Assembly (NCBI RefSeq): GCF_029094505.1
Contig: NZ_CP119108.1
Coordinates: forward strand, 310,001-374,000
Source of the DNA: Microbacterium horticulturae
GTDB taxonomy: Bacteria > Actinomycetota > Actinomycetes > Actinomycetales > Microbacteriaceae
Length of the DNA: 64,000 bases
Direction: 5' to 3'
The notes under the pieces were generated by a model, which was not told where the DNA came from, searched no databases, and saw only the letters and a program-made list of their open reading frames with translations. Positions within the stretch are counted from its first letter, which is position 1. Every line of letters starts with the position of its first letter. Of the stretch, positions 52,267 through 59,981 are shown one piece after another. The position numbers and the translations under genes were made by a program.

Positions 52267-52680
52267 ATGCGCAGGATCGTCGGACTCACGGTGGGCGGGG
52301 TGGCGCTCGCTGTCACTCTCGTCGCCTGCGCCGGGGGAACGCCGGACTTCGAACAGGTCAAGGGTCTGCCCACCGGGTTGGCGGCGGCGAGCATCGCCCC
52401 CGAAGACGTCGGGCAGCCGATGGCCTTCGCGAGCGACGGCGAGCTGGTCGTCGTCGTGTGGGGCAGTTCGTCGTGCCGGCCCGCGCCGACGGACTTCGAC
52501 ACCTCGGGTCCCGTGGCGACGATCACCTTCGCCGCTGACAGCAAGGGCGCGACAGCCTGCACGGCCGACCTTGCGCCGACCAGCTATGTCATTCCGGGGT
52601 CGGTGTTCGGCGGGAGCGTCCCCGCGAAGATCGTGCTCGTCGTCGACCGCAGCCGGAGCACGGTCACCGTCGTGAAGTAA
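52267..52680 (+). CDS. Small lipoprotein, unknown
   Basis: 137 residues. Signal peptide with lipobox VACA (MRRIVGLTVGGVALAVTLVAC), followed by a compact beta-rich domain with one Cys pair (SSCRPAPTDF, ATACTADL) that may form a disulfide. GGAGG ribosome site; TATCGT at the divergent promoter region. Not recognised. Confidence 0.8.
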   Translation: MRRIVGLTVGGVALAVTLVACAGGTPDFEQVKGLPTGLAAASIAPEDVGQPMAFASDGELVVVVWGSSSCRPAPTDFDTSGPVATITFAADSKGATACTADLAPTSYVIPGSVFGGSVPAKIVLVVDRSRSTVTVVK

Positions 52681-52897
52681 GGCGGGATGCCGCGGGCCGC
52701 GGCTTCGGCTCAGTGCGCGGGTGCGGGTGCGGGGAACGGCAGCGCGAACCGACGCCGCGCTTGCCCGCGGCATCCCGCGCTTGCCCGCGGCACCCGCTCT
52801 CGCGCGTGGCATCCCGCGCGCGACCCAGCCTGGCATCGCGCGCCTCTCGCGGAGCCGTGAGAGCGGTCCCGCGTTATGAGAACGATATTTGTTCGCC

Positions 52898-52926
52898 TTG
52901 ACCACGAATGTCCACTGCCGTACTGT
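52898..52926 (+). promoter_or_regulatory. Promoter of the bxl-like operon
   Basis: TTGACC (52898-52903), 17-base spacer, TACTGT (52921-52926): the best match to a housekeeping sigma promoter in the window. It precedes a 13-bp palindrome at 52958. Confidence 0.75.
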
Positions 52927-52957
52927 GGTGCTGTCCAGATCACTTTCGACGACAGAG

Positions 52958-52970
52958 TCGAAACTTTCGA
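52958..52970. promoter_or_regulatory. LacI-type operator of the bxl-like operon
   Basis: TCGAAACTTTCGA, a perfect odd palindrome, just after the expected transcription start. Nearly the same sequence (TCGAAACTCTCGG) lies at 59806-59818 before the lacI-type gene. Xylobiose operators of Streptomyces BxlR are described as CGAA-N-TTCG type, which fits. Confidence 0.75.
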
Positions 52971-52981
52971 GAGGTTCGAAG

Positions 52982-54283
52982 ATGAACAGACGCAGCATCA
53001 CGCGCGTCGCTGCGGCGCTGGTGACCGCGGGCGTTGCGGCCGGCATGCTCGCCGGATGTGCAGGCGGCTCCGGCGATGACGACGCGAACGGCAAGGTCAC
53101 CATCACCTGGTGGCACAACGCGACGTCCGGCGAGCTTCCCGCAGTGTGGGAGCGGGTGGCCAAGGACTTCAGCAAGGCTCACCCGAACGTGATCGTCAAG
53201 CAGACCGGGTACCAGAACGAAGACCTGCAGCGCACCCTGATCCCGAACGCGCTGGCCGCCGGCGACCCGCCCGACCTTTTCCAGACCTGGGGTGGCGGCG
53301 AGACCCGTGATCAGGTCGCCAACGGCTATCTGATGCCGCTGGACGACAAGATCCCCGACACGATCAAGAGCGTCGGCGCGACGGTCAACGGCTGGCAGGT
53401 CGACGGCAAGACCTACGGCATCCCCTACCGCTTCGGCATCGAGGGCTTCTGGTACAACAAGGACCTCTTCGCCAAGGCTGGCATCACCGAGACGCCGACC
53501 ACGTTCGCTGAGCTGAAGACCGATGTGAAGAAGCTCAAGGATGCCGGCATCACGCCGATCGCCGTCGGCGCCGGCGACAAGTGGCCGGCCGCCCACTGGT
53601 GGTACCAGTTCGCTCTGCACTCCTGCTCGCCCGACACCCTGAAGGCGGGCACCGGCAGTTTCGATTTCAGCGACCCGTGCTGGGTCCAGGCCGGTGAACA
53701 GCTGAAGGACTTCATCGGCACGAACCCGTTCCAGGACGGCTTCCTCGGAACCGCAGCCCAGACCGGCGCCGGTTCGTCCGCGGGCCTGGTCGCAAACGGA
53801 AACGCCGCCATGGAGCTCATGGGTGACTGGAACTCCGGCGTCATCGGCGGGCTCACCCCCGACCAGAAGGTGCCCTCGTTCCTCAGCTGGTTCCCGTTCC
53901 CGGGCATCGAGGGGGCGGCGGGCGACGCGAAGGCGCAGCTGGGCAACGGCGATGCCTTCGCCTGCTCGAAGAATGCTCCCCCGGAGTGCGCCGACCTGCT
54001 TGCGTACATCATGAGCCCGGAGATCCAGAAGAAGTACGCCGAGAGCGGCTCGGGCATCCCGACCGTCGCCTCCGCTCAGGCATCGCTGACCGACGACAAC
54101 CTCAAGCTGATCGCCAAGGCGACCACCGATGCGTCGTTCGTGCAGCTGTACTTCGACACCGCGTTCGGTACCGAGGTGGGCAACGCCATGAACGAGGGCA
54201 TCGTCAACCTCTTCGCAGGAAAGGGCAGCGCGCAGGACATCGTCGACAAGATGACCGCCGCAGCCAAGACCGTCCAGCACTAG
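52982..54283 (+). CDS. Carbohydrate ABC transporter substrate-binding lipoprotein (BxlE-like)
   Basis: 433 residues; lipobox LAGC (MLAGCAGGSGDD). Extracellular solute-binding protein family 1: ITWWHNATSGELPAVWERVAKDF, PPDLFQTWGGGE, YGIPYRFGIEGFWYNKDLFAKAG. Start ATG 52982 follows GAGAGG. Order of genes (binding protein, two permeases, GH3 enzyme, LacI regulator) and operator match the bxlEFGA-bxlR locus for xylobiose uptake in Streptomyces thermoviolaceus. Substrate xylobiose or another beta-linked disaccharide. Confidence 0.92.
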   Translation: MNRRSITRVAAALVTAGVAAGMLAGCAGGSGDDDANGKVTITWWHNATSGELPAVWERVAKDFSKAHPNVIVKQTGYQNEDLQRTLIPNALAAGDPPDLFQTWGGGETRDQVANGYLMPLDDKIPDTIKSVGATVNGWQVDGKTYGIPYRFGIEGFWYNKDLFAKAGITETPTTFAELKTDVKKLKDAGITPIAVGAGDKWPAAHWWYQFALHSCSPDTLKAGTGSFDFSDPCWVQAGEQLKDFIGTNPFQDGFLGTAAQTGAGSSAGLVANGNAAMELMGDWNSGVIGGLTPDQKVPSFLSWFPFPGIEGAAGDAKAQLGNGDAFACSKNAPPECADLLAYIMSPEIQKKYAESGSGIPTVASAQASLTDDNLKLIAKATTDASFVQLYFDTAFGTEVGNAMNEGIVNLFAGKGSAQDIVDKMTAAAKTVQH

Positions 54284-54292
54284 AAAACGCGC

Positions 54293-55288
54293 ATGTCCAC
54301 TCTCACCAGCACCCCCGGGTCCGCGGTCGCCGCGGACCCGGGGGTCCCCACCGTCCGCCGGCGAAAGAACCGTGGCAACGTCCGCAAGCGGATCGAGATC
54401 ACGATCTTCGTCGCCCCCGCGCTCATCCTCTTCCTCGGCTTCGTCGTGGCGCCCGTCATCCTCGCCGCCGTCTACAGCTTCTTCAACCTCCCTGCCGCCT
54501 TCCAGTGGGACATGTTGAACGGCGACCGCTTCATCGGTCTCGACAACTACATCCGGGCCTTCACCACGCCCGAGTTCATCCAGTCGATCGGCAACACGTT
54601 CGTGATCGTGGTGGCCTCGCTCCTCGTGCAGGGCCCGCTCGCCATCCTCATCGCGCTGCTGCTGAACCGCCGGATGAAGGGGCGTAGCGTCTTCCGTCTC
54701 CTGATCTTCGTGCCCTACGTGCTGGCCGAGGTCATCGCCGGCCTGGCGTGGCGACTGCTTCTGCAGCCCAACGGCGGCGTGAACGCGCTCCTTGAGGCCG
54801 TCGGCCTCGGAGCGTTGAAGCAGAACTGGCTCGCCGATCCGAGCATCGCGCTGTTCACGATCTTCCTCATCATGACGTGGAAGTACATCGGCTTCGCGAT
54901 CCTTCTCATGCTCGCGGGCCTGCAGGGTGTGCCCGAAGAGCTCGGCGAGGCAGCCGCCATCGACGGCGCATCGTGGTGGCAGACCCAGCGATACATCACG
55001 CTGCCGCTGCTCGGTCCGACGATCCGTATCTGGGCGTTCCTTTCGATCATCGGCTCTTTGCAGGTCTTCGACATCGTCTGGGTGACGGTGTCGCCCACGG
55101 TGCGTCAGATGGCCACCGACACCATGGCCACGTACATGGTCCAGCAGGGTCAGTTCGCCGGCCAGCCCGGCTACGGCAGCGCCATCGCCGTCATCCTCTT
55201 CCTCATCTCTCTCGTCGTCGCGCTCGTCTATCAGCGATTCGCGCTGCGCCGCGACCTCGAGGGCGCCGTCACGAGTGGAGTCCGCTGA
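54293..55288 (+). CDS. Carbohydrate ABC transporter permease, MalF-like (BxlF-like)
   Basis: 331 residues, six helices. Cytosolic N terminus with basic RRRKNRGNVRKR; EAA motif EELGEAAAIDGASWWQTQRYITLPLL. Nine bases after the binding-protein stop. Pairs with the next gene to form the membrane channel; the ATPase is not encoded here and is probably a shared MsiK-type subunit elsewhere. Confidence 0.94.
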   Translation: MSTLTSTPGSAVAADPGVPTVRRRKNRGNVRKRIEITIFVAPALILFLGFVVAPVILAAVYSFFNLPAAFQWDMLNGDRFIGLDNYIRAFTTPEFIQSIGNTFVIVVASLLVQGPLAILIALLLNRRMKGRSVFRLLIFVPYVLAEVIAGLAWRLLLQPNGGVNALLEAVGLGALKQNWLADPSIALFTIFLIMTWKYIGFAILLMLAGLQGVPEELGEAAAIDGASWWQTQRYITLPLLGPTIRIWAFLSIIGSLQVFDIVWVTVSPTVRQMATDTMATYMVQQGQFAGQPGYGSAIAVILFLISLVVALVYQRFALRRDLEGAVTSGVR

Positions 55289-55289
55289 C

Positions 55290-56189
55290 ATGTCTGCAAC
55301 CACCGCCATCGTCACCGGGAACGAGCGGGCGCCTAAGCCCCTCAAGCCCGCCGGCCGCAGGTTCGACTGGGGCCAGCCGTTCGTCTACTTCATCGTGCTC
55401 ATCGTGTGTGCTGTCGCGATCGGCCCCGTGCTCTACGTCTTCATCGGCGGGTTCCGCACCACGGCCGACATCAACGCGAACCCCGGCGGCTTGCCCGCCC
55501 CATGGGTGTTGGACAACTGGATCCGCGTCCTCACCAGCCCGCGGTTCTGGGGCAACGTGATGGCGAGTGTGATCCTCGCCGTCTCGACCACCGCGGGTGT
55601 CGTCGTCGCGGGGATCATGGCCGCCTACGTCATCGCGCGCTACAACTTCCGCGGGCGCCACGGTCTGTACACGCTGTTCACGGCGGGCCTCATGTTCCCG
55701 CTCACGGTGGCCGCCCTGCCGCTGACCCTTCTGCTGCGCACGCTCGGCCTGCACGGCAGCTACCTGGGTGTGATCATCCCCGGTATCGCATTCGCGCTGC
55801 CGACGACGATCATCATCCTCGTGCCGTTCCTGCGCGCGATCCCCGATGAGATGGAGGAGGCCGCCGTCATCGACGGGGCCAGCCGCATGCAGTTCTTCTG
55901 GCGCATCATGCTGCCGTTGGCCAAGCCGGGCCTGATCACCGTCGGGATCCTGGCGTTCGTGGCCAGCTGGAACGGCTATCTGCTGCCGTTGCTCGTGATC
56001 AGCACGGGCACCCTCCCGCAGGAACTGTGGCCGCTGCCGCTGGGCGTCACGCAGTTCTCCTCGCAGTATTCGCAAGACACCGGTGCCGTGCTCGCCTACA
56101 CGTCACTGGCCATGATCCCCGCGCTCGCCTTCTTCCTCAGTGCGGAGAAGCGCATCGTGGGCGGTCTGATAGGGGCGGTGAAGGGATGA
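55290..56189 (+). CDS. Carbohydrate ABC transporter permease, MalG-like (BxlG-like)
   Basis: 299 residues, six helices. EAA motif DEMEEAAVIDGASRMQFFWRIMLPLAKPGL; C-terminal tail QRIVGG-like (KRIVGGLIGAVKG) as in MalG homologues. The start at 55290 overlaps by one base region with the previous stop and has GTGGAG upstream. Coupled to the glycosidase by ATGA. Confidence 0.94.
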   Translation: MSATTAIVTGNERAPKPLKPAGRRFDWGQPFVYFIVLIVCAVAIGPVLYVFIGGFRTTADINANPGGLPAPWVLDNWIRVLTSPRFWGNVMASVILAVSTTAGVVVAGIMAAYVIARYNFRGRHGLYTLFTAGLMFPLTVAALPLTLLLRTLGLHGSYLGVIIPGIAFALPTTIIILVPFLRAIPDEMEEAAVIDGASRMQFFWRIMLPLAKPGLITVGILAFVASWNGYLLPLLVISTGTLPQELWPLPLGVTQFSSQYSQDTGAVLAYTSLAMIPALAFFLSAEKRIVGGLIGAVKG

Positions 56190-58555
56190 CCGGGGTGCAA
56201 CATTCGAGCCGGGTGGATGACCTGATCGAGGCGATGAGCCTCGAGGAGAAGATCGCCCAGCTGTACGGCGTGTGGGTCGGGGCCTCCGAGAACGGCGGCG
56301 ACGTCGCGCCCCACCAGCACGACATGGACAACGAGATCGACTTCGACGCGCTGCTCCCGTCGGGGCTCGGTCAGCTGACCCGCCCGTTCGGCACAAAGCC
56401 GATCGATGCCGCGCTGGGCGCGCTGTCTTTGGCCCGTACCCAGCAGCGCATCCGCGAGGCCTCGCGCTTCGGCATCCCGGCACTCGCGCACGAGGAATGC
56501 CTCGCAGGCTTCGCCGCATGGGGAGCCACCGCGTACCCCGTGCCGCTGTCGTGGGGTGCGACGTTCGACCCCGAGCTGATCGAGCAGATGGGCCGCCGCA
56601 TCGGCGACGACCTGCGCTCGGTCGGTGTGCATCAGGGCCTGGCGCCCGTGCTCGACGTCGTGCGCGACGCGCGCTGGGGTCGGGTCGAAGAGACCATCGG
56701 CGAAGACCCGCACCTGGTCGCCACGACCGCCACCGCGTACGTGCGCGGGGTGGAGGCGGCCGGGGTCGTCGCGACCCTCAAGCACTTCGTCGGGTACTCC
56801 GCGTCGAAGGCCGGACGCAACCTCGCACCGGTGTCGATCGGCCCGCGCGAGGTCGCCGATGTGCTGCTGCCCCCGTTCGAGATGGCCGTGCGCGAGTCGG
56901 GCGTGCGCAGCGTGATGAACGCCTACACCGACATCGACGGCGTGCCGTCGGCGGCCGACCGCGCGCTCCTGACCGATCTGCTGCGCGAGGAGTGGGGTTT
57001 CGAAGGCACCGTCGTCGCCGACTACTTCTCCATCGCGTTCCTCAAGCTGCTGCATGGCGCTGCCGAGACGTGGGGGGATGCCGCGGCCGCGGCGCTGGAG
57101 GCAGGCATCGATGTCGAGCTGCCCACCGTGAAGACGTTCGGCGAGCCGCTGCGGCGTGCGGTCGAGGAAGGCGCCGTGCCGATCGACCTGATCGACACCG
57201 CGCTGCGACGGGTGCTGCGGCAGAAGGACGACCTCGGCCTGCTCGACGAGAGCTGGTCGCCGATCCCTCCGGTGCTGGCGGGACGCGACCTCACCGACCC
57301 CGAGGCGCTCCGCGGCACGGTCGACCTCGACCCGACGGAGAACCGCGTGCTGGCGGCGAAGCTGGCGGAGGAGGCCGTGGTGCTCGTGCGCAACGACGGC
57401 ACCCTGCCGTTGAGTGCCGCGTCATTGGATGCCGGGCCGTCGGGCCGGCCCGCACGGATCGCCGTGATCGGCCCCAATGCCGATGAGCCGTACGCCATGC
57501 TCGGGTGCTATTCGTTCCCCACCCATGTGGTCTCGCAGCATCCCGGCGTCGAGATCGGCATCAGCATCCCGACCCTTCTCGATGCCGTGCGCGCGGAATT
57601 CCCCCGCGCGCACGTCACGCACGTGCGCGGCACGAGCGTCGACGGCGGTGAGCGCGACGGCATACCCGAGGCTGTCGCGCTCGCCGCGGAATCCGATGTC
57701 GTGATCCTCGCGCTCGGCGACCGTGCCGGTCTGTTCGGACGCGGCACGAGCGGCGAGGGCTGCGACGCCGAGTCGCTGGCATTGCCCGGCGCCCAGCAGC
57801 AGCTGGTCGACGCGGTACTGGATGCCGGAACCCCGGCCGCCCTCGTGCTGTTGGCCGGCCGCCCCTACGCCCTCGGGCGTGCGACGGACGAGGCCGCGGC
57901 GATCGTCGAGGCGTTCTTCCTCGGTGAGGAGGGCGCCGCCGCGATCGCGGGGGTGCTCAGCGGCCGGGTGAACCCGAGCGGTCGTCTGCCGGTCAGCGTG
58001 CCGGCGACCACCGGGGCGCAGCCGTCGACGTATCTGGCACCGCCGCTGGCTCGAGCCAACGACGTGTCGAACATCGACCCGACCGCGTCGTATCCGTTCG
58101 GACACGGCCTCTCGTACACGAGCTTCGACTGGACGGCGCTGACCGGTGACGTCGAGAGCACGGGCACCGACGGTTCGGTCGAGCTGACGCTCGAGGTGAC
58201 GAACACAGGCGGGCGCGCGGGCGCCGACATCGTGCAGCTGTATCTGCACGACCCGGCGGCGTCGGTGGTGCGCCCCGTGCAGCGGCTCATCGGATACGCC
58301 CGTGTGACGCTCGAGCCCGGACAATCGGCGCGCGTGCGGTTCGGCGTGCCGGCTGACCTGGCCTCGTTCACGGGGCGTGACCTGCGCCGGATCGTCGAAC
58401 CCGGCGAGCTCGTGCTCAGCGCGGGCCGCTCGAGCGGCGACCTCGTTTCGTCGTGGACCGTGCGACTGACCGGCCCGGTGCGCGAGGTCGGCCACGACCG
58501 CGCGCTCGCTCCGGAGGTGCAGGTCGCGGCATCCGCCCCCGCTCCCGTCGTCTGA
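56186..58555 (+). CDS. Glycoside hydrolase family 3 beta-xylosidase/beta-glucosidase
   Basis: 789 residues, no signal peptide, so it acts on imported sugar in the cytosol. GH3 N-terminal barrel with HEECLAGFAAWGATAYPVP, KHFVGYSASKAGRN and the catalytic nucleophile Asp279 in GTVVADYFSIAFL; C-terminal alpha/beta sandwich (LVLLAGRPYALG, GEEGAAAIAGVLSGRVNPSGRLPVSVP) and fibronectin III-like tail (about 670-770). The PA14 insertion is absent. Resembles intracellular BxlA beta-xylosidases; beta-glucosidase activity cannot be excluded. ATG overlaps the permease stop. Confidence 0.94.
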   Translation: MTGVQHSSRVDDLIEAMSLEEKIAQLYGVWVGASENGGDVAPHQHDMDNEIDFDALLPSGLGQLTRPFGTKPIDAALGALSLARTQQRIREASRFGIPALAHEECLAGFAAWGATAYPVPLSWGATFDPELIEQMGRRIGDDLRSVGVHQGLAPVLDVVRDARWGRVEETIGEDPHLVATTATAYVRGVEAAGVVATLKHFVGYSASKAGRNLAPVSIGPREVADVLLPPFEMAVRESGVRSVMNAYTDIDGVPSAADRALLTDLLREEWGFEGTVVADYFSIAFLKLLHGAAETWGDAAAAALEAGIDVELPTVKTFGEPLRRAVEEGAVPIDLIDTALRRVLRQKDDLGLLDESWSPIPPVLAGRDLTDPEALRGTVDLDPTENRVLAAKLAEEAVVLVRNDGTLPLSAASLDAGPSGRPARIAVIGPNADEPYAMLGCYSFPTHVVSQHPGVEIGISIPTLLDAVRAEFPRAHVTHVRGTSVDGGERDGIPEAVALAAESDVVILALGDRAGLFGRGTSGEGCDAESLALPGAQQQLVDAVLDAGTPAALVLLAGRPYALGRATDEAAAIVEAFFLGEEGAAAIAGVLSGRVNPSGRLPVSVPATTGAQPSTYLAPPLARANDVSNIDPTASYPFGHGLSYTSFDWTALTGDVESTGTDGSVELTLEVTNTGGRAGADIVQLYLHDPAASVVRPVQRLIGYARVTLEPGQSARVRFGVPADLASFTGRDLRRIVEPGELVLSAGRSSGDLVSSWTVRLTGPVREVGHDRALAPEVQVAASAPAPVV

Positions 58556-58613
58556 GCGGGTCGGCGCGGCGGCGTGCGCGGGTGCATCGCGCGCGCCACG
58601 CGTCGAGACCGGG

Positions 58614-58656
58614 TCCCTCACCCGTTCATCAGTCGTGGTTATCAACTGGTGAGGGA
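58614..58656. repeat. Inverted repeat, 18-nt arms, between convergent genes
   Basis: TCCCTCACCCGTTCATCA (58614-58631) and TTATCAACTGGTGAGGGA (58639-58656), three mismatches, seven-base loop. It lies between the GH3 gene (+) and the LacI gene (-). Its right arm matches the arm of the element at 8550. Confidence 0.7.
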
Positions 58657-58778
58657 TGCGCGGAAGGTCCGCCGCGCCGAGATTTCACCGGCGGGACCCG
58701 GCGCGCTGTCATCGGCGCTCGCGGGGCCGGGACCCGCCACGCCATGACCGACGGCGAACCCGCATACCTGCCGACCCG

Positions 58779-59789
58779 CTACGCGGTGACGGGCGCCGCG
58801 GTGCTTTCGCGCACGACGAGGCGGGTGGCCAGGTCCATTCGCAGGGTGTCGGGCTCGTGCCCCTCAGCCATGCGCAGAACGAGCCGGGTGGCAGACTCTC
58901 CCATCTTGCGCAGAGGCTGATGCACGGTGGTCAGTTTCGGGCTGATCCAGCGGGCGAGCTCGATGTCGTCGTAGCCGACGACCGACACGTCGTCGGGCAC
59001 CGAGAGACCCGCTTTGCGAGCCGCTGCGATGGCGCCGAGTGCCTGCAGATCGCTGCCGGCGAAGATCGCGGTGGGCGCGTTGTCGAGGGCGAGCAGCTCG
59101 GTCGCTCGTGCCTCACCGCCGGAGGTGTGGAAGTCGCCGAAGCGGATCCAGCGGGGGTCGATGTCCAGGCCCGCGCTGTTCATGGCGCTGCGATAGCCGT
59201 CGACACGTGCCAGCGAGCACATCATGTCCTCCGGACCGGTGATTGCCGCGATGCGGCGATGTCCCAGCTCGATGAGATGGCGTGTCGCCATGAGGCCGCC
59301 CGACCAGTTCGCAGACCCGACCGACGGAACATCCGGTGACGGGTCTCCGGCCGGGTCGACGATCACGAACGGGATGCGGCGCGACCGCAGCTTCTCGCGG
59401 TACGGCTCGGAGATGTCCGAGAACACGAGCACCACGCCCATGGGCCGGCGGCGCAACACGCCGTCGATCCAGTCCGGAGCGGGGGAGTGCCGATCGCCGC
59501 TCACGGTGAGCACCACCGACAGGCCCGCCTCGTGCGCGACGCGTTCGACGCCGGAGATGACCTCTATCGACCAGCTGCTCTCGAGCTCGTGGAAGACGAG
59601 TTCGACGTACGGGGCGCCCTGTGCCGACGCCCGCCGCTGATAGCCGTGGCGGTTGAGTTCTTGTTCAACCCGGGTGCGCGTGGCGTCGGCGACATCGGTC
59701 CGACCGTTGAGGACCTTCGAGATCGTCGCCAGAGACACGCCCGTCTCCGCCGCGATGTCGGCCAGGGTCACGCGGGAGTGCTTCGCCAT
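58779..59789 (-). CDS. LacI-family repressor of the bxl-like operon (BxlR-like)
   Basis: 336 residues. Helix-turn-helix VTLADIAAETGVSLATISKVLNGRTDVADATRTRVEQ, hinge, and a sugar-binding core (GVVLVFSDIS, RHLIELGHRRIAAITG, AIFAGSDLQALGAIAAARKAG, VSVVGYDDIELARW). It faces the GH3 gene. Its own upstream DNA contains TCGAAACTCTCGG, the same operator type as at 52958, so it probably represses both the transporter operon and itself until xylobiose or xylose is present. Confidence 0.94.
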   Translation of the reverse strand: MAKHSRVTLADIAAETGVSLATISKVLNGRTDVADATRTRVEQELNRHGYQRRASAQGAPYVELVFHELESSWSIEVISGVERVAHEAGLSVVLTVSGDRHSPAPDWIDGVLRRRPMGVVLVFSDISEPYREKLRSRRIPFVIVDPAGDPSPDVPSVGSANWSGGLMATRHLIELGHRRIAAITGPEDMMCSLARVDGYRSAMNSAGLDIDPRWIRFGDFHTSGGEARATELLALDNAPTAIFAGSDLQALGAIAAARKAGLSVPDDVSVVGYDDIELARWISPKLTTVHQPLRKMGESATRLVLRMAEGHEPDTLRMDLATRLVVRESTAAPVTA

Positions 59790-59805
59790 GTTTCGATCCT
59801 AAAGG

Positions 59806-59818
59806 TCGAAACTCTCGG
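59806..59818. promoter_or_regulatory. Second LacI-type operator, upstream of the repressor gene
   Basis: TCGAAACTCTCGG, 17 bases upstream of the lacI-type start; 11 of 13 bases equal the operator at 52958. A GTTTCGA/TCGAAAC pair (59790-59796, 59806-59812) makes a wider inverted repeat. Confidence 0.65.
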
Positions 59819-59835
59819 AGACCGAGAGCGGCGCG

Positions 59836-59895
59836 AGGTACGACCTCGCGGGATCAGGTACGACCTCGCGAGATCAGGTACGACCTCGCGGGGGA
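59836..59895. repeat. 20-bp tandem repeat, three copies, before a transporter promoter
   Basis: AGGTACGACCTCGCGGGATC-type units start at 59836, 59856 and 59876. Exact 20-base spacing is about two helical turns, which would suit cooperative binding of a regulator on one face of the DNA. The first copy also forms GCGAGGT-ACG-ACCTCGC. Confidence 0.85.
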
Positions 59896-59899
59896 AAAG

Positions 59900-59928
59900 T
59901 TACCAGCTGGTAGAAAATGTGGCATACT
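59900..59928 (+). promoter_or_regulatory. Promoter with a palindrome over the -35 box
   Basis: TTACCA (59900-59905), 17-base spacer, CATACT (59923-59928) with an extended TGG. The perfect palindrome TACCAGCTGGTA (59901-59912) overlaps the -35 box, an ideal repressor site. Confidence 0.7.
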
Positions 59929-59981
59929 GATCGCGCGCTTCGACCCGGGGCGCCTGCAATCACACACAACGGAGTCTGTAC

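Larger units (their letters stand above)
52681..52981. other. 301-base gap: repeat-rich left part, promoter and operator on the right
   Basis: The left part repeats GCTTGCCCGCGGCATCCCGC-like units (about 52755-52825) with no gene. The right part carries the promoter and palindrome of the sugar operon listed separately. Confidence 0.8.

Noticed and set aside
52940..55345. An 801-codon open frame on the minus strand
   Set aside because: Shadow of the binding protein and permease genes, which have clear signal peptides, ribosome sites and family motifs.
59836..59895. CRISPR-like array
   Set aside because: The three 20-bp units are contiguous, without spacers, and no cas gene is near.
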